Below are positions 8,012 through 16,556 of a stretch of DNA of 64,000 bases, piece by piece (position 1 is the stretch's first letter; the number at the start of each line of letters is the position of its first letter). A model generated the notes under the pieces. The model was not told the DNA's origin. It saw only the letters and a program-made list of their open reading frames with translations, and did no database searches. The position numbers and the translations under genes are program-made. This DNA is from Streptomyces sp. NRRL F-2580 (GTDB lineage Bacteria; Actinomycetota; Actinomycetes; Streptomycetales; Streptomycetaceae): contig NZ_JOIR01000012.1 of assembly GCF_000720115.1 (NCBI RefSeq), positions 1 to 64,000 of the forward strand, read 5' to 3'.

Positions 8012-8857
8012 ATGGGCGGCGACACGGCACTCGTGCTGGGCGGCGGGGGACTGACGGGCGTGGGCTGGGAGTGCGGAATCCTGTACGGGCTCGCCCGCGC
8101 GGGCGTCGACCTCACCACCGCCGACCTCGTCGTCGGCACCTCGGCGGGCTCGGTCGTCGGCGCCCAGCTCACCTGCGGGCAGCTGTCCGTGCGGGAGCTG
8201 TACGAACGCCAGCTCGGCGATGCCACCGGGGAGATCCCCGCGAAACTGGGGGCCGGCGTCATCGCGCGGTACGCCCTCGCGATGGCCCGCTCCCGCGACG
8301 CGACGGTCTACCGGCAGCGGGTCGGTGCCATGGCCCTGGCCGCCGACACCGGCGCGGAGGCCGAGCGCCGCGAGGTGCTCGCGGCCCGGCTGGTCTCGCA
8401 CGAATGGCCCGAGCGGCGGCTCGTGGTGACCGCCGTGGACGCGCTCACCGGCGAACCGGCCGACTTCGACCGCGAGAGCGGCGCCGGGCTCGTCGACGCG
8501 GTCTCGGCGAGCTGCGCCGTGCCGGGCGTATGGCCGCCGGTGACGGTCGGCGGACGGCGGTTCATCGACGGAGGCGTCCGTTCCGCCACCAACGCCGACC
8601 TCGCCGCGGGGTACGCGCGCGTCGTGGTCATCGCGCCGATCTCGCTCGGCTCCGGGCTCGTCCCCTCGCCGGCCGCGCAGGCGGCGCGGCTGCGGGAGGC
8701 GGGGGCGCGGGTGCTGGTGATCAGCCCGTCGGCGCAGGCCCGCAAGGCCTTCGGGCGCAACGTACTCGACCCCGCCCGGCGGGACCCCGCGGCGCGGGCC
8801 GGTCTGGCGCAGGCGGTCGAGCACGTCGAGGCGGCGGCCGCGGTCTGGTCCGGCTGA
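8012..8857 (+). CDS. patatin-like phospholipase family protein
   Basis: A 281-residue predicted serine acylhydrolase. It has the oxyanion-hole glycines LGGGGLTGVGWE (9-20), the nucleophile elbow GTSAG with Ser44, and the dyad Asp in FIDGGVRSATNAD. Patatins cleave acyl chains from lipids; the substrate is not evident. No signal peptide or membrane helix, so it is probably cytoplasmic. The ATG at 8012 is preferred: GAGGGG lies eight bases upstream. An earlier in-frame GTG (7940) falls inside the inverted repeat after tuf3, and an ATG at 7985 lacks a ribosome site. Confidence 0.88.
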   Translation: MGGDTALVLGGGGLTGVGWECGILYGLARAGVDLTTADLVVGTSAGSVVGAQLTCGQLSVRELYERQLGDATGEIPAKLGAGVIARYALAMARSRDATVYRQRVGAMALAADTGAEAERREVLAARLVSHEWPERRLVVTAVDALTGEPADFDRESGAGLVDAVSASCAVPGVWPPVTVGGRRFIDGGVRSATNADLAAGYARVVVIAPISLGSGLVPSPAAQAARLREAGARVLVISPSAQARKAFGRNVLDPARRDPAARAGLAQAVEHVEAAAAVWSG

Positions 8858-8922
8858 GCCGGGAAGGGGCCGGGGGCCGCGGGGTCCCGCACCCGGCGGA
8901 ACGTCCCGTTGCGGCCCGGCCC

Positions 8923-8928
8923 GACAAT
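8923..8928 (+). promoter_or_regulatory. -10 box of a leaderless promoter
   Basis: GACAAT ends six bases before the GTG start at 8935 of the spermidine-synthase-like gene, so the transcript probably begins at the start codon. No ribosome site is visible. Confidence 0.45.
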
Positions 8929-8934
8929 GGTGGG

Positions 8935-9783
8935 GTGAGCGACGAACAGATCCCGGTCGTCCGGGACGTGGGCCAGGGCACCGCCAAGCTGATGCCGGAC
9001 GTGGACGGTGAGCGGGCCTGGCTGCTGACCGTCGACGGGGCCCCGCAGTCGTACGTGGACCTGGACGATCCGCAGCACCTGGAGTTCGAGTACGTACGCC
9101 GCCTCGCGCACGTCCTGGACTGCGCGGCGGAGCCGGGGCGCGCACTGGACCTCCTGCACCTGGGCGGCGGCGCCCTCACCCTGCCGCGGTACGCGGCGGC
9201 GACCCGGTCGGGATCCCGGCAGGCGGTCGTCGAGTTCGACGCGGGCCTGGTCGAGCTGGTCGCCGAACACCTGCCGCTGCCGGCGGCCTCCGGGATCACG
9301 GTGCACACCGCCGATGCCCGGGCCTGGCTGGAGGCGGCGCCCGCGGCGAGTGCGGACGTGGTCGTGGCCGACGTCTTCGGCGGCTCACGGGTGCCGGCGC
9401 AGCTGACGTCGGTGGAGTACGCGCGGGCGGCGGCGCGGGTGCTGCGGCCCGGCGGGCTGTACGCCGCGAACCTGGCGGACGGGGCGCCGTTCGACTTCCT
9501 GCGGGCGCAGCTGGCGAACTTCGCGGAGGCGTTCGGGGAGCTGGCACTGATCGCGGAGCCGGGGGTGCTGCGGGGGAGGCGGTTCGGGAACGCAGTGCTC
9601 CTGGCCTCCGACGCGGGGCTTCCGGTGGCCGCGCTGGCCCGGCGGTGCGCGGGGGACGTGTTCCCGGCGAGGGTGGAGTACGGGGACGGGCTGGTGCGGT
9701 TCAGGAAGGGGGCGGTGCCGGTGGCCGACGCGGACGCGGGGCCGTCGCCGGCTCCGCCGGAGGGCGCGTTCTCGGTGGGGTAG
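8935..9783 (+). CDS. spermidine synthase-like methyltransferase-fold protein
   Basis: A 282-residue Rossmann-fold protein. Its core matches the polyamine aminopropyltransferase family: LLHLGGGALTLPRY (nucleotide loop), VVEFDAGLVELV, then a DARAWL segment, ADVVVADVFGG (position of the catalytic Asp) and LRPGGLYAANLADG. The N-terminal beta domain is reduced, as in many actinobacterial 'fused-type' members whose real substrate is unknown. True spermidine production is therefore not safe to infer. GTG at 8935, six bases after a GACAAT -10 box, is taken as a leaderless start. The final 20 residues are Ala/Pro rich. Confidence 0.82.
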   Translation: MSDEQIPVVRDVGQGTAKLMPDVDGERAWLLTVDGAPQSYVDLDDPQHLEFEYVRRLAHVLDCAAEPGRALDLLHLGGGALTLPRYAAATRSGSRQAVVEFDAGLVELVAEHLPLPAASGITVHTADARAWLEAAPAASADVVVADVFGGSRVPAQLTSVEYARAAARVLRPGGLYAANLADGAPFDFLRAQLANFAEAFGELALIAEPGVLRGRRFGNAVLLASDAGLPVAALARRCAGDVFPARVEYGDGLVRFRKGAVPVADADAGPSPAPPEGAFSVG

Positions 9784-9825
9784 CCGGCTCGCCGCCGCGC
9801 CGTGCAGGGACTCCGCCCCGCGCCC

Positions 9826-9857
9826 CGCGCCCCGCGCCTCAGACGCCGGCCGGGCTG
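9826..9857. repeat. copy of the CCGCGCCTCAAACGCCGGCGGGGCTG dispersed repeat core
   Basis: The stretch with CGCGCCTCAGACGCC and GGCCGGGCTGG is a slightly diverged copy of the unit repeated at 46343-46600. It begins in the gap after the spermidine-synthase-like gene and extends into the last codons of the MFS gene on the minus strand. Confidence 0.7.
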
Positions 9858-11191
9858 GAGGGGGCGGCGGGGCTGGAGGGGGTGGCGGGGCCGGACGGGG
9901 CGGCGGACTGCTGGGTGAAGGTGGTCGGTTTGGTCTTGCGGGTCATGTGGCGGACGTCCGGGATCAGCAGGACCAGGGCCGTGGCCAGGACGACCAGGGA
10001 GGCGCAGCCCCACAGGGCCTCGGTGCGGCCGAAGGCCGTTTCGGCCGGGCCGGCCAGGGCGGTGGCCAGGGGGAGCATCGACACCGAGCCGAACCAGTCG
10101 TAGGCGGAGACCCGGGAGAACTTCTCCTCCGGGATCTCCTGGTGCATCGTGGTCATCCAGTTCACGCCGAAGACCTCGATCGCGGCCCCGCTGACGAACA
10201 TCACGGCGCACAGTCCCCAGACCGGCAGCGGCACGGCGAGGCCCGCCGACGGCAGCGCCAGCGGGAACACGCACAGCGTGCCGATCAGCAGCAGCCGGCG
10301 CGGTTTCCACGCCATCATCAGGACGGCCCCGGCGATGGTGCCGACCCCGAAGAAGGCCAGGGCCACGCCCCAGGGCGCCGCCCCGCCCAACCGGTCCCGG
10401 GCGACCAGCGGACCGTAGACCGCCTCCGCGGCGCCCACCACGGCGACGACGACGGAGAACTGGAGCACGATGCTCCACAGCCAGGGGCGGGTCCGGACCT
10501 CCACCCACCCCTCGCGCAGATCGGCCAGCAGGCCGCCGCCGGGGGCCCGGTCGGGGACGTGGCTCACGTCGAGGAACGCACGCAGCAGGCCCGCGACGGC
10601 GAAGGCGGCCGCGTCCACGGCCAGGACCCAGCCCGGGCCGAGCACGGCGATCATCGCCCCGCCGAGGGCGGCGCCGCCGATGCCCGCGCCGTTCATCGCC
10701 ATGCGGAACAGGGCGAAGGCCCGGTTGGAGTGCTCGCCGGAGACCGTGGACAGCAGCATGCCCTCGGCCGCGGGATTGAAGAAGGCCGTGCCGGTGCCGC
10801 ACAGGGCGGTCAGCAGCATCATCTGCCACAGCCGGGGGTCGCCGGTGAGGACGAGCAGCGCGAAGGCGGCCTGCGAGAGGCAGTTCAGGGCGTTGGCCGC
10901 GACCATCACGCGGTGGCGCGGCAGCCGGTCGGCGACGGCGCCGCCGATGAGCAGGAAGAGGACGAGCGGCAGCGTACGGGCGGCCGCGACCAGTCCGATG
11001 TCGCCGCTGGACCCGCCGGCCTCCATCACCGCGAAGGTGGCCGCGATGAGCGCTCCGTGGCTGCCGAGGTTCGTGACCACCGCCGCACCCGTGAGCAGGG
11101 TGTAGTTGCGGCCCGCCCAGTCCGGCCGACGACGGCGTGCGGGCGTACGGGGCGCGGGCGTACGGGGTGCCGCGTCGGGGGGAGAACTCAC
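9839..11191 (-). CDS. MFS transporter (EntS/MFS_3-like exporter)
   Basis: A 450-residue 12-helix major facilitator. Helices begin near residue 30 (NYTLLTGAAVVTNLGSHGAL). The loop motif GGAVADRLPRHRVMVAANAL between helices 2 and 3 is the A-type MFS signature. The overall pattern matches the enterobactin-exporter/tetracycline-like subgroup, so small-molecule export is likely; the substrate is unknown. The C-terminal tail after the last helix is a low-complexity stretch of PSSPAAPSSP type, encoded by a copy of a dispersed intergenic repeat. The N-terminus (residues 1-25) is Ala/Pro/Arg rich. It is convergent with the spermidine-synthase-like gene. Confidence 0.88.
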   Translation of the reverse strand: MSSPPDAAPRTPAPRTPARRRRPDWAGRNYTLLTGAAVVTNLGSHGALIAATFAVMEAGGSSGDIGLVAAARTLPLVLFLLIGGAVADRLPRHRVMVAANALNCLSQAAFALLVLTGDPRLWQMMLLTALCGTGTAFFNPAAEGMLLSTVSGEHSNRAFALFRMAMNGAGIGGAALGGAMIAVLGPGWVLAVDAAAFAVAGLLRAFLDVSHVPDRAPGGGLLADLREGWVEVRTRPWLWSIVLQFSVVVAVVGAAEAVYGPLVARDRLGGAAPWGVALAFFGVGTIAGAVLMMAWKPRRLLLIGTLCVFPLALPSAGLAVPLPVWGLCAVMFVSGAAIEVFGVNWMTTMHQEIPEEKFSRVSAYDWFGSVSMLPLATALAGPAETAFGRTEALWGCASLVVLATALVLLIPDVRHMTRKTKPTTFTQQSAAPSGPATPSSPAAPSSPAGV

Positions 11192-11260
11192 CCCCGGACT
11201 ATCCCCGCCCCGGGCCGAGAATCCAAACGGATTCCCGGACCGGGGCGGCGGAGGCGGAGA

Positions 11261-12277
11261 TCAGCTGGTGGAGAGCCGGATCGAGCTGAGCATCTTGTCG
11301 GAGACGTCGGTCGGGACCTCGTCCTTCACGCCCGCCGCGCCGACGATCACGAAGCTGGCGAAGTCACCGACGGCGTTCTTGAAGCCGAAGCCGATCGCCT
11401 TGCCGTCCGAGGAGCACTTGTTCTCCTTCTTCACTCCCGGGGCGGTCGCGACCACCGTGTGGCCCTTGAGGCCGGAGGCGGTCGTGTACTCCTTGGCCTC
11501 GCTGACCTTCACCGTTCCATTGGGCTCCTTCTGGGCGTACGCCGCCCAGACCCAGGTGCCGGTGTTGTCGGTCGCGACCTGGGCCGTGTCCTTGGCGCCC
11601 TGGGCACCCTTGACGCCGGTGTCCGCGAGCGAGTACTTCTCCATGGTGCCGTCGGCGTTCTTGTCGACCGTGCACCACTCCTGCTTGAGGGTGGCGGTCC
11701 CGGACATCGTGACGACAGGCTTGCCGTCGGTCTCGTCGTGGAGGGAGAGGGACACCCCGGAGTCGTTGACGTTCCACTCGGGGGGCACGTCGTAGGTCAC
11801 GTTGTACTTGGTGTTGACGACGACCTTCCAGCCCGGGATGACGGGCTGCATGTTGCCGCCGGCCCGCGGGTTGGGGCTGCTGCCGGCCGGGGCGGGTGTC
11901 TCGGAGGCCGGCGGGGAGCTGGCCACCGGCGGCTTGTCGTTGGCCTCGGTCTTCTTGTCGTCCCGGGTCAGGACGTACGCGCCGGTCGCGGCGGCCGCCA
12001 CGAAGACGGCGGTCGCCGCGACGATGGCCACGGTCTTGGTCGAGTACGGGCTCCCGCCGCCGCCCTGGGGCTGCTGAGGCTGTTGGGGCTGCTGGGGCGG
12101 GCCCCACTGCTGGCCGGGAACGCCCGCGGGCGGCTGGTAGCCGGGCTGCTGCGGGTATCCGTAACCGGCCTCCTGCGCGTACGGGTTCGGCTGCCCCGGC
12201 TGCTGCTGGTACGGGTTCTGGTGCGCGTCCTGAGGGTTCTGTTCGCCCCCGGGGGGCTGCTGCTGTCCTGGCCACAT
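11261..12277 (-). CDS. Pro/Gln-rich single-pass membrane protein with extracytoplasmic domain
   Basis: A 338-residue protein. Residues 1-75 are disordered (GQQQPPGGEQN, NPYQQQPGQPNPY, GYPQQPGYQPP). One hydrophobic helix at 82-103 is followed by charged DDKK, giving an N-in/C-out topology. A Pro/Ala/Ser linker (110-140) leads to a globular domain of about 195 residues with two cysteines (EWCTVD, ENKCSSDG) that may form a disulphide. The architecture is common among actinobacterial envelope proteins; I do not recognise the domain. The ATG at 12277 begins MWPGQQQ. The upstream gene at 12374 is divergent. Confidence 0.8.
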   Translation of the reverse strand: MWPGQQQPPGGEQNPQDAHQNPYQQQPGQPNPYAQEAGYGYPQQPGYQPPAGVPGQQWGPPQQPQQPQQPQGGGGSPYSTKTVAIVAATAVFVAAAATGAYVLTRDDKKTEANDKPPVASSPPASETPAPAGSSPNPRAGGNMQPVIPGWKVVVNTKYNVTYDVPPEWNVNDSGVSLSLHDETDGKPVVTMSGTATLKQEWCTVDKNADGTMEKYSLADTGVKGAQGAKDTAQVATDNTGTWVWAAYAQKEPNGTVKVSEAKEYTTASGLKGHTVVATAPGVKKENKCSSDGKAIGFGFKNAVGDFASFVIVGAAGVKDEVPTDVSDKMLSSIRLSTS

Positions 12278-12373
12278 GGCCGGTAACGATAGTGGGAGCG
12301 GACCACGGGAGCCACGGCCGCCCCCTCGCGGGCTCTGGCCAAGGACATCTACTCGCGGGTAACATCGCGTTTC

Positions 12374-12826
12374 ATGAGCGCAGATCAGATGAACGTGGGC
12401 GAACTGCTCGCCGCGACGGTGCCGATGGCCCGGACCCTGAACCTCCAGTTCCTGGAGACCACCCCCGAGCGTGCGGTCGTCCGGCTTCCGGACCAGCCCG
12501 ACTACCACAACCACGTCGGCGGCCCGCACGCCGGCGCCATGTTCACCCTCGCCGAGTCCGCGAGCGGGGCGATCGTCCTGGCCGCCTTCGGCGACCAGCT
12601 CTCGCGCGCCGTGCCCCTCGCCGTGAAGGCCGAGATCGGCTACAAGAAGCTCGCCAAGGGCGTCGTGACCGCCACCGCCACCCTCGGTCGCCCGGCCGCG
12701 GAGGTCATCGCCGAACTCGACGCGGGCGGCCGCCCAGAGTTCCCCGTCACCATCGCCATCCAGCGCGAGGACGAGGCCGTGACCGGCGAGATGACGGTCG
12801 TCTGGACCCTGCGCCCCAACGCATAG
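12374..12826 (+). CDS. hotdog-fold thioesterase-like protein (DUF4442/YiiD-C type)
   Basis: A 150-residue single-domain hotdog protein. The central helix segment is HVGGPHAGAMFTLAESASGA (residues about 46-65), where HxGxxH/HAGAMF corresponds to the active-site region of PaaI/YiiD-type acyl-CoA thioesterases. The sheet continues through AVKAEIGYKKLAKGVVTATA. It could hydrolyse acyl-CoA, but many DUF4442 members lack proven activity. ATG at 12374 is the natural start. A strong intrinsic terminator follows 14 bp after the stop. Confidence 0.85.
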   Translation: MSADQMNVGELLAATVPMARTLNLQFLETTPERAVVRLPDQPDYHNHVGGPHAGAMFTLAESASGAIVLAAFGDQLSRAVPLAVKAEIGYKKLAKGVVTATATLGRPAAEVIAELDAGGRPEFPVTIAIQREDEAVTGEMTVVWTLRPNA

Positions 12827-12840
12827 CGTTCCGGCGCCGC

Positions 12841-12881
12841 CGCGAAAGGCCCCCGCCCCTGCCGCGCGGGGGCCTTTCGCG
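12841..12881. terminator. intrinsic terminator, 16-bp perfect stem
   Basis: CGCGAAAGGCCCCCGC (12841-12856) pairs perfectly with GCGGGGGCCTTTCGCG (12866-12881), loop nine bases. It lies just past the thioesterase-like gene. Confidence 0.9.
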
Positions 12882-12982
12882 TGCCCGTGGTCCCGTGGCC
12901 GGACGAGCCAGCTCCACGGAACCACGCAATCCACGGGCGTGCGACGGCTAGAGTCCGTCGGACGACGATGGAGGGAGCGCCC

Positions 12983-13183
12983 GTGGCCAAGGTCAACATC
13001 AGCCTCGATGCGGAGCTCGTGGTGGAGGTGATGGTGCTCGCCGGGGTCGGCTCGCCGCAGGACGCGGTGGAGGCCGTCGTACGGGACTACATCGCGCGCG
13101 GGCACCGCACCGAGGCGCGGATCCAGCGGCAGGACGAGCCGCGGCGGGCCGCCGACAGCCTGCCGCCGCTGCCGGAGGGCTGA
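12983..13183 (+). CDS. orphan VapB-like / DUF2191 ribbon-helix-helix protein
   Basis: A 66-residue protein starting VAKVNISLDAELVVEVM, a short strand followed by AGVGSPQDAVEAVVRDYIARG. This is the ribbon-helix-helix layout of VapB-type antitoxins. GTG at 12983 is chosen because GGAGGGAG lies six bases upstream; the ATG at 12968 has no such site. No PIN-domain toxin or other small toxin partner is encoded on either side, so it is probably an orphan regulator rather than half of a toxin-antitoxin pair. The C-terminal 20 residues are charged and Pro rich. Confidence 0.75.
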   Translation: MAKVNISLDAELVVEVMVLAGVGSPQDAVEAVVRDYIARGHRTEARIQRQDEPRRAADSLPPLPEG

Positions 13184-13298
13184 ACCTGGACGACCGCGGC
13201 GGCGCGTCTCGGCGGAGCCCGCGCACGCGCGGCGCACAGTGGGCGGGGGAGCGGTCCGGCGCGGGCCGCTCCCGCCGAACCCCGCCGCAGGAGCGCCG

Positions 13299-15827
13299 AT
13301 GAGCGAGGCCGTGTCCAGACGTTCGGCGATGCGGCTGCTCGCGGCGGCGGGCGGGGTGGGCGCGGCCCTCGGAACGGGGGCCTGCGCGCCGACCGTCCCG
13401 CCGGGTGCGGGGCCCCGCACGACCACGCCCGCGGCGGGGGCCCCGGCCGGGCCCGCCGCCGGGCCCGCGGACTCGGCCGCCGCCCGCGTCGAGGCGCTGC
13501 TGGAGCGGCTTACCCTCGACGAGAAGACCGCCCTGCTGCACGGCGCCCGGGACCCCGCCCCCCTCGGCCAGGCCGGCTACGTGCCCGGCGTCCCGCGCCT
13601 GGGCATCCCGGCGCTGCGCCTCGCCGACGGGCCCGCCGGGGTACACGTCGCCAGGCCCGCCACCGCACTGCCCGCGCCGGTCCTGCTCGCCTCCGCCTTC
13701 GACCCCGCGCTGGCCCGCGAGTACGGGCGGGTCCTCGGCCGCGAGGGCCGCGCACTCGGCCAGGACGTCCTGCTGGCGCCCATGGCCAATCTCATCCGGA
13801 CCCCGTACGCGGGCCGGAACTTCGAGACCTTCGCCGAGGACCCGAGACTGACGGCGGACCTGGTCGCGGAGGTGGTCCGCGGCGTCCAGGACGAAGGGCT
13901 CATCGCCACCGTCAAGCACTTCGCCCTCAACAACCAGGAACACGGCCGCGACACCGTCGACGTGATCGCCGCCGAGCAGACCCTGCACGAGACCGAGCTA
14001 CGGGGCTTCGAGGCCGCCGTGGCGGCCGGCGCGGGCGCCGTGATGGGCGCCTACAACCGGGTCAACGGCGTCCACGCCTGCGAGAACAAGCCGCTGCTCG
14101 ACGAACTGCTGCGGGGGAGCTGGGGGTTCGACGGCTGGGTGATGTCCGACTGGAACGCCACCCACAGCACCGTCGCCGCCATCGGCGCCGGCCTCGACAT
14201 GGAGCTGCCCGGCGGCACCCACTTCGGCGGGCCGCTGCGCGAGGCGGTGCGCGGCGGTTCCGTGACCGAGGCCGCCGTCGACCTCGCCGTCCACCGGATC
14301 CTGACCACCATGGACCGCTTCGGGCTGCTGGCGGCCCGCCCCGCCGCCCGGCCCGCGCGCAACCCCGCCGCCGGGGCCCGGATCGCCCGCAAGGTGGCCA
14401 CCGCCGGAGCCGTGCTGCTGCGCAACGAGGCCGGCACCCTGCCCCTGACCGGCGCCGCCGCCCGCTCGGTCGCGGTGATCGGCCCCACCGCCCAGGTGCC
14501 GTTCGTCGGCGGCGGTGGCAGCGCGCACGTGGTCCCCGACGGGGCGGCCGCCCCGCTCACCGCCATCCGGCAGCGGGCCGGCAACGGCTCCACCGTGCGC
14601 CACGCCCTCGGCGAGGACCTGTACGGACGGCCGCTCCCCGCGAGCCTGCTGACCCCGCCCGCCGGCCTGGACGACCAGCCGGTGGCCGCCGGGCGGGAGT
14701 GGACCCACGCGGGCGAGTTCCGGCTGGCGGCGGACGACGAGTGGACCCTGATCGTCCACTACACCGGGCAGCGGCCCGTCGTGCGCCTCGACGGCGAGGA
14801 GCTGTTCCCCGTCCGGCAGGGCATGGCCGAGCACTTCGCCGGCGGACTGCTCGGCTCCGCACCCGACGGGATGGCCGTCCGCCGCCGCACCCTCGCCCTC
14901 AAGGCGGGCCCGCACCGGCTCACCGTGACCGCCCGGGGCGGCGACGCGGGCCAGCGCTTCCGGCTCCGGCACACCACCGGGGCGATCCGGGCCGCGGACC
15001 TCGCCGAGGCCGTGAGGACCGCGAAGTCGGCCCGCAGCGTGGTCCTGTTCGCCTACGAGGACGCCACCGAGGGCCGGGACCGGACCTCCCTGGCCCTGCC
15101 GGGCGGGCAGGAGCGGCTGATCGAAGCGGTGGCCGCCGCGAACCCCCGTACGACCGTGGTGCTCAACACATCCTCCGCCACGACCATGCCGTGGCTCGCC
15201 CGGACCGGGGCGGTCCTCCAGATGTACTACCCGGGCCAGGAGGGCGCGGGCGCCACCGCCGACGTCCTCTTCGGCGACGTGGACCCGGGCGGCCGCCTCA
15301 CCCAGACCTTCCCGGCCGACGAACGGGCGACTCCGGTCGGCGGCGATCCGCTGCGCTACCCGGGCGTGGGCGGCCGGCAGGAGTACGCCGAGGGCATCCA
15401 CGTCGGCCACCGCTGGTACGACGCCCAGCGGGTGGCGCCGCTGTTCCCCTTCGGACACGGGCTCTCGTACACGACCTGGCACTACGAGAACCTCACGGTC
15501 CGGCCGGAGCGCGAGGGGGTGCGCGCGGAGTTCACCGTCCGCAACACCGGCCGCCGCAAGGGCACCGAGGTGGCCCAGGTGTACGTCGGCCCGTCCCCGG
15601 AGCTCCGGCTCGACCAGCCGGTGCGCGCACTGGCCGGCTACCGGCGGCTCACCCTGGCGCCCGGCGAGGCGCAGCGGGTCACCGTCAACGTCGACGCCCG
15701 GACACTGTCCTCCTGGGACCCGGAGGGGCACGCCTGGGTGCTGGGTTCCGGCCGCCGGGAGGTGTTCGCGGGCCGTTCCTCCCGAGAGCTGCCGCTGAAG
15801 TCAAAGGTCGTGGTGGGGAGCCGATAG
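13299..15827 (+). CDS. secreted glycoside hydrolase family 3 beta-glucosidase with PA14 domain
   Basis: An 842-residue retaining exo-glycosidase. The N-terminus (RRSAMRLLAAAGG...GTGAC) looks like a Tat signal with a possible weak lipobox at Cys29, so an envelope-bound enzyme is likely. The GH3 barrel holds the nucleophile Asp284 in VMSDWNATHS. The second domain carries the probable acid/base Glu591 (DATEGRDRTSLALPGGQ). A PA14-like insertion occupies about 466-600 of that domain, and a fibronectin-III-like domain (AEFTVRNTGRRKGTEVAQVYV) closes the protein. PA14 often selects oligosaccharide length. ATG at 13299 has AGGAG five bases upstream. No transporter or LacI regulator adjoins it. Confidence 0.9.
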   Translation: MSEAVSRRSAMRLLAAAGGVGAALGTGACAPTVPPGAGPRTTTPAAGAPAGPAAGPADSAAARVEALLERLTLDEKTALLHGARDPAPLGQAGYVPGVPRLGIPALRLADGPAGVHVARPATALPAPVLLASAFDPALAREYGRVLGREGRALGQDVLLAPMANLIRTPYAGRNFETFAEDPRLTADLVAEVVRGVQDEGLIATVKHFALNNQEHGRDTVDVIAAEQTLHETELRGFEAAVAAGAGAVMGAYNRVNGVHACENKPLLDELLRGSWGFDGWVMSDWNATHSTVAAIGAGLDMELPGGTHFGGPLREAVRGGSVTEAAVDLAVHRILTTMDRFGLLAARPAARPARNPAAGARIARKVATAGAVLLRNEAGTLPLTGAAARSVAVIGPTAQVPFVGGGGSAHVVPDGAAAPLTAIRQRAGNGSTVRHALGEDLYGRPLPASLLTPPAGLDDQPVAAGREWTHAGEFRLAADDEWTLIVHYTGQRPVVRLDGEELFPVRQGMAEHFAGGLLGSAPDGMAVRRRTLALKAGPHRLTVTARGGDAGQRFRLRHTTGAIRAADLAEAVRTAKSARSVVLFAYEDATEGRDRTSLALPGGQERLIEAVAAANPRTTVVLNTSSATTMPWLARTGAVLQMYYPGQEGAGATADVLFGDVDPGGRLTQTFPADERATPVGGDPLRYPGVGGRQEYAEGIHVGHRWYDAQRVAPLFPFGHGLSYTTWHYENLTVRPEREGVRAEFTVRNTGRRKGTEVAQVYVGPSPELRLDQPVRALAGYRRLTLAPGEAQRVTVNVDARTLSSWDPEGHAWVLGSGRREVFAGRSSRELPLKSKVVVGSR

Positions 15828-15884
15828 GCTGCCCGTTCGGCGTGTCACAGGGGGCGCGCCGGGACGACACGGGAGGACGTACCG

Positions 15885-16556
15885 GTGCACATCCAGGAAT
15901 GGCTGGAGACGATTCCGGCGGTCAGCATCTATCTCCTGGTGGGTCTGGTCATCGGGCTGGAGAGCCTCGGCATTCCGCTGCCGGGCGAGATCATCCTGGT
16001 CAGCTCGGCGCTGCTGGCCTCACAGCACGGCGAGATCGACCCCGTGATCCTGGGGCTCTGCGCGATCACCGGAGCAATCGTGGGGGACTCGATCGGCTAC
16101 GCGATCGGGCGCCGGGGCGGCAAGCCGCTGCTGGAGAAGCTGGGACGGCGCTTCCCCAAGCACTTCGGCCCGCAGCAGGTGGCGCTGGCGGAACGCTCCT
16201 TCGACAAGTGGGGCATGTGGGCCGTCTTCTTCGGGCGGTTCGTGGCGCTGCTGCGGATCTTCGCGGGGCCGCTCGCGGGCGTGCTGCACATGCCGTACTG
16301 GCGGTTCCTCGTCGCCAACGTCCTCGGCGGGATCCTCTGGGCGGGCGGCACCACGGCCGTCATCTACACGGTCGGCATCGTCGCGGAGCCGTGGCTGAAG
16401 CGGTTCTCCTGGCTGGCCCTGGGCCTCGCCGTGCTGTTCGGCCTCGTGGTGACCCTGGTGGTGCGCAGTCGGATGAAGAAGGCGGCCGCCGAGGCGGGCG
16501 CGGCCGCGGCCGAGATCCCCGCGCAGTCGGAGGCCCGGGCGACGGTCGGCGAGTGA
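15885..16556 (+). CDS. DedA family membrane protein
   Basis: A 223-residue polytopic protein. DedA hallmarks: GLESLGIPLPGEIILVSSALL (residues 24-44, with the membrane-embedded Glu/Pro motif), GDSIGYAIGRRGGKPLLEKLGRRF, and FFGRFVALLRIFAGPLAGVLHMPYWRF with the conserved Arg residues. Family members translocate undecaprenyl phosphate or phospholipid headgroups across the membrane. GTG at 15885 gives normal length. Its last four bases (GTGA) contain the start codon of the ankyrin gene, so the two are translationally coupled. Confidence 0.9.
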   Translation: MHIQEWLETIPAVSIYLLVGLVIGLESLGIPLPGEIILVSSALLASQHGEIDPVILGLCAITGAIVGDSIGYAIGRRGGKPLLEKLGRRFPKHFGPQQVALAERSFDKWGMWAVFFGRFVALLRIFAGPLAGVLHMPYWRFLVANVLGGILWAGGTTAVIYTVGIVAEPWLKRFSWLALGLAVLFGLVVTLVVRSRMKKAAAEAGAAAAEIPAQSEARATVGE

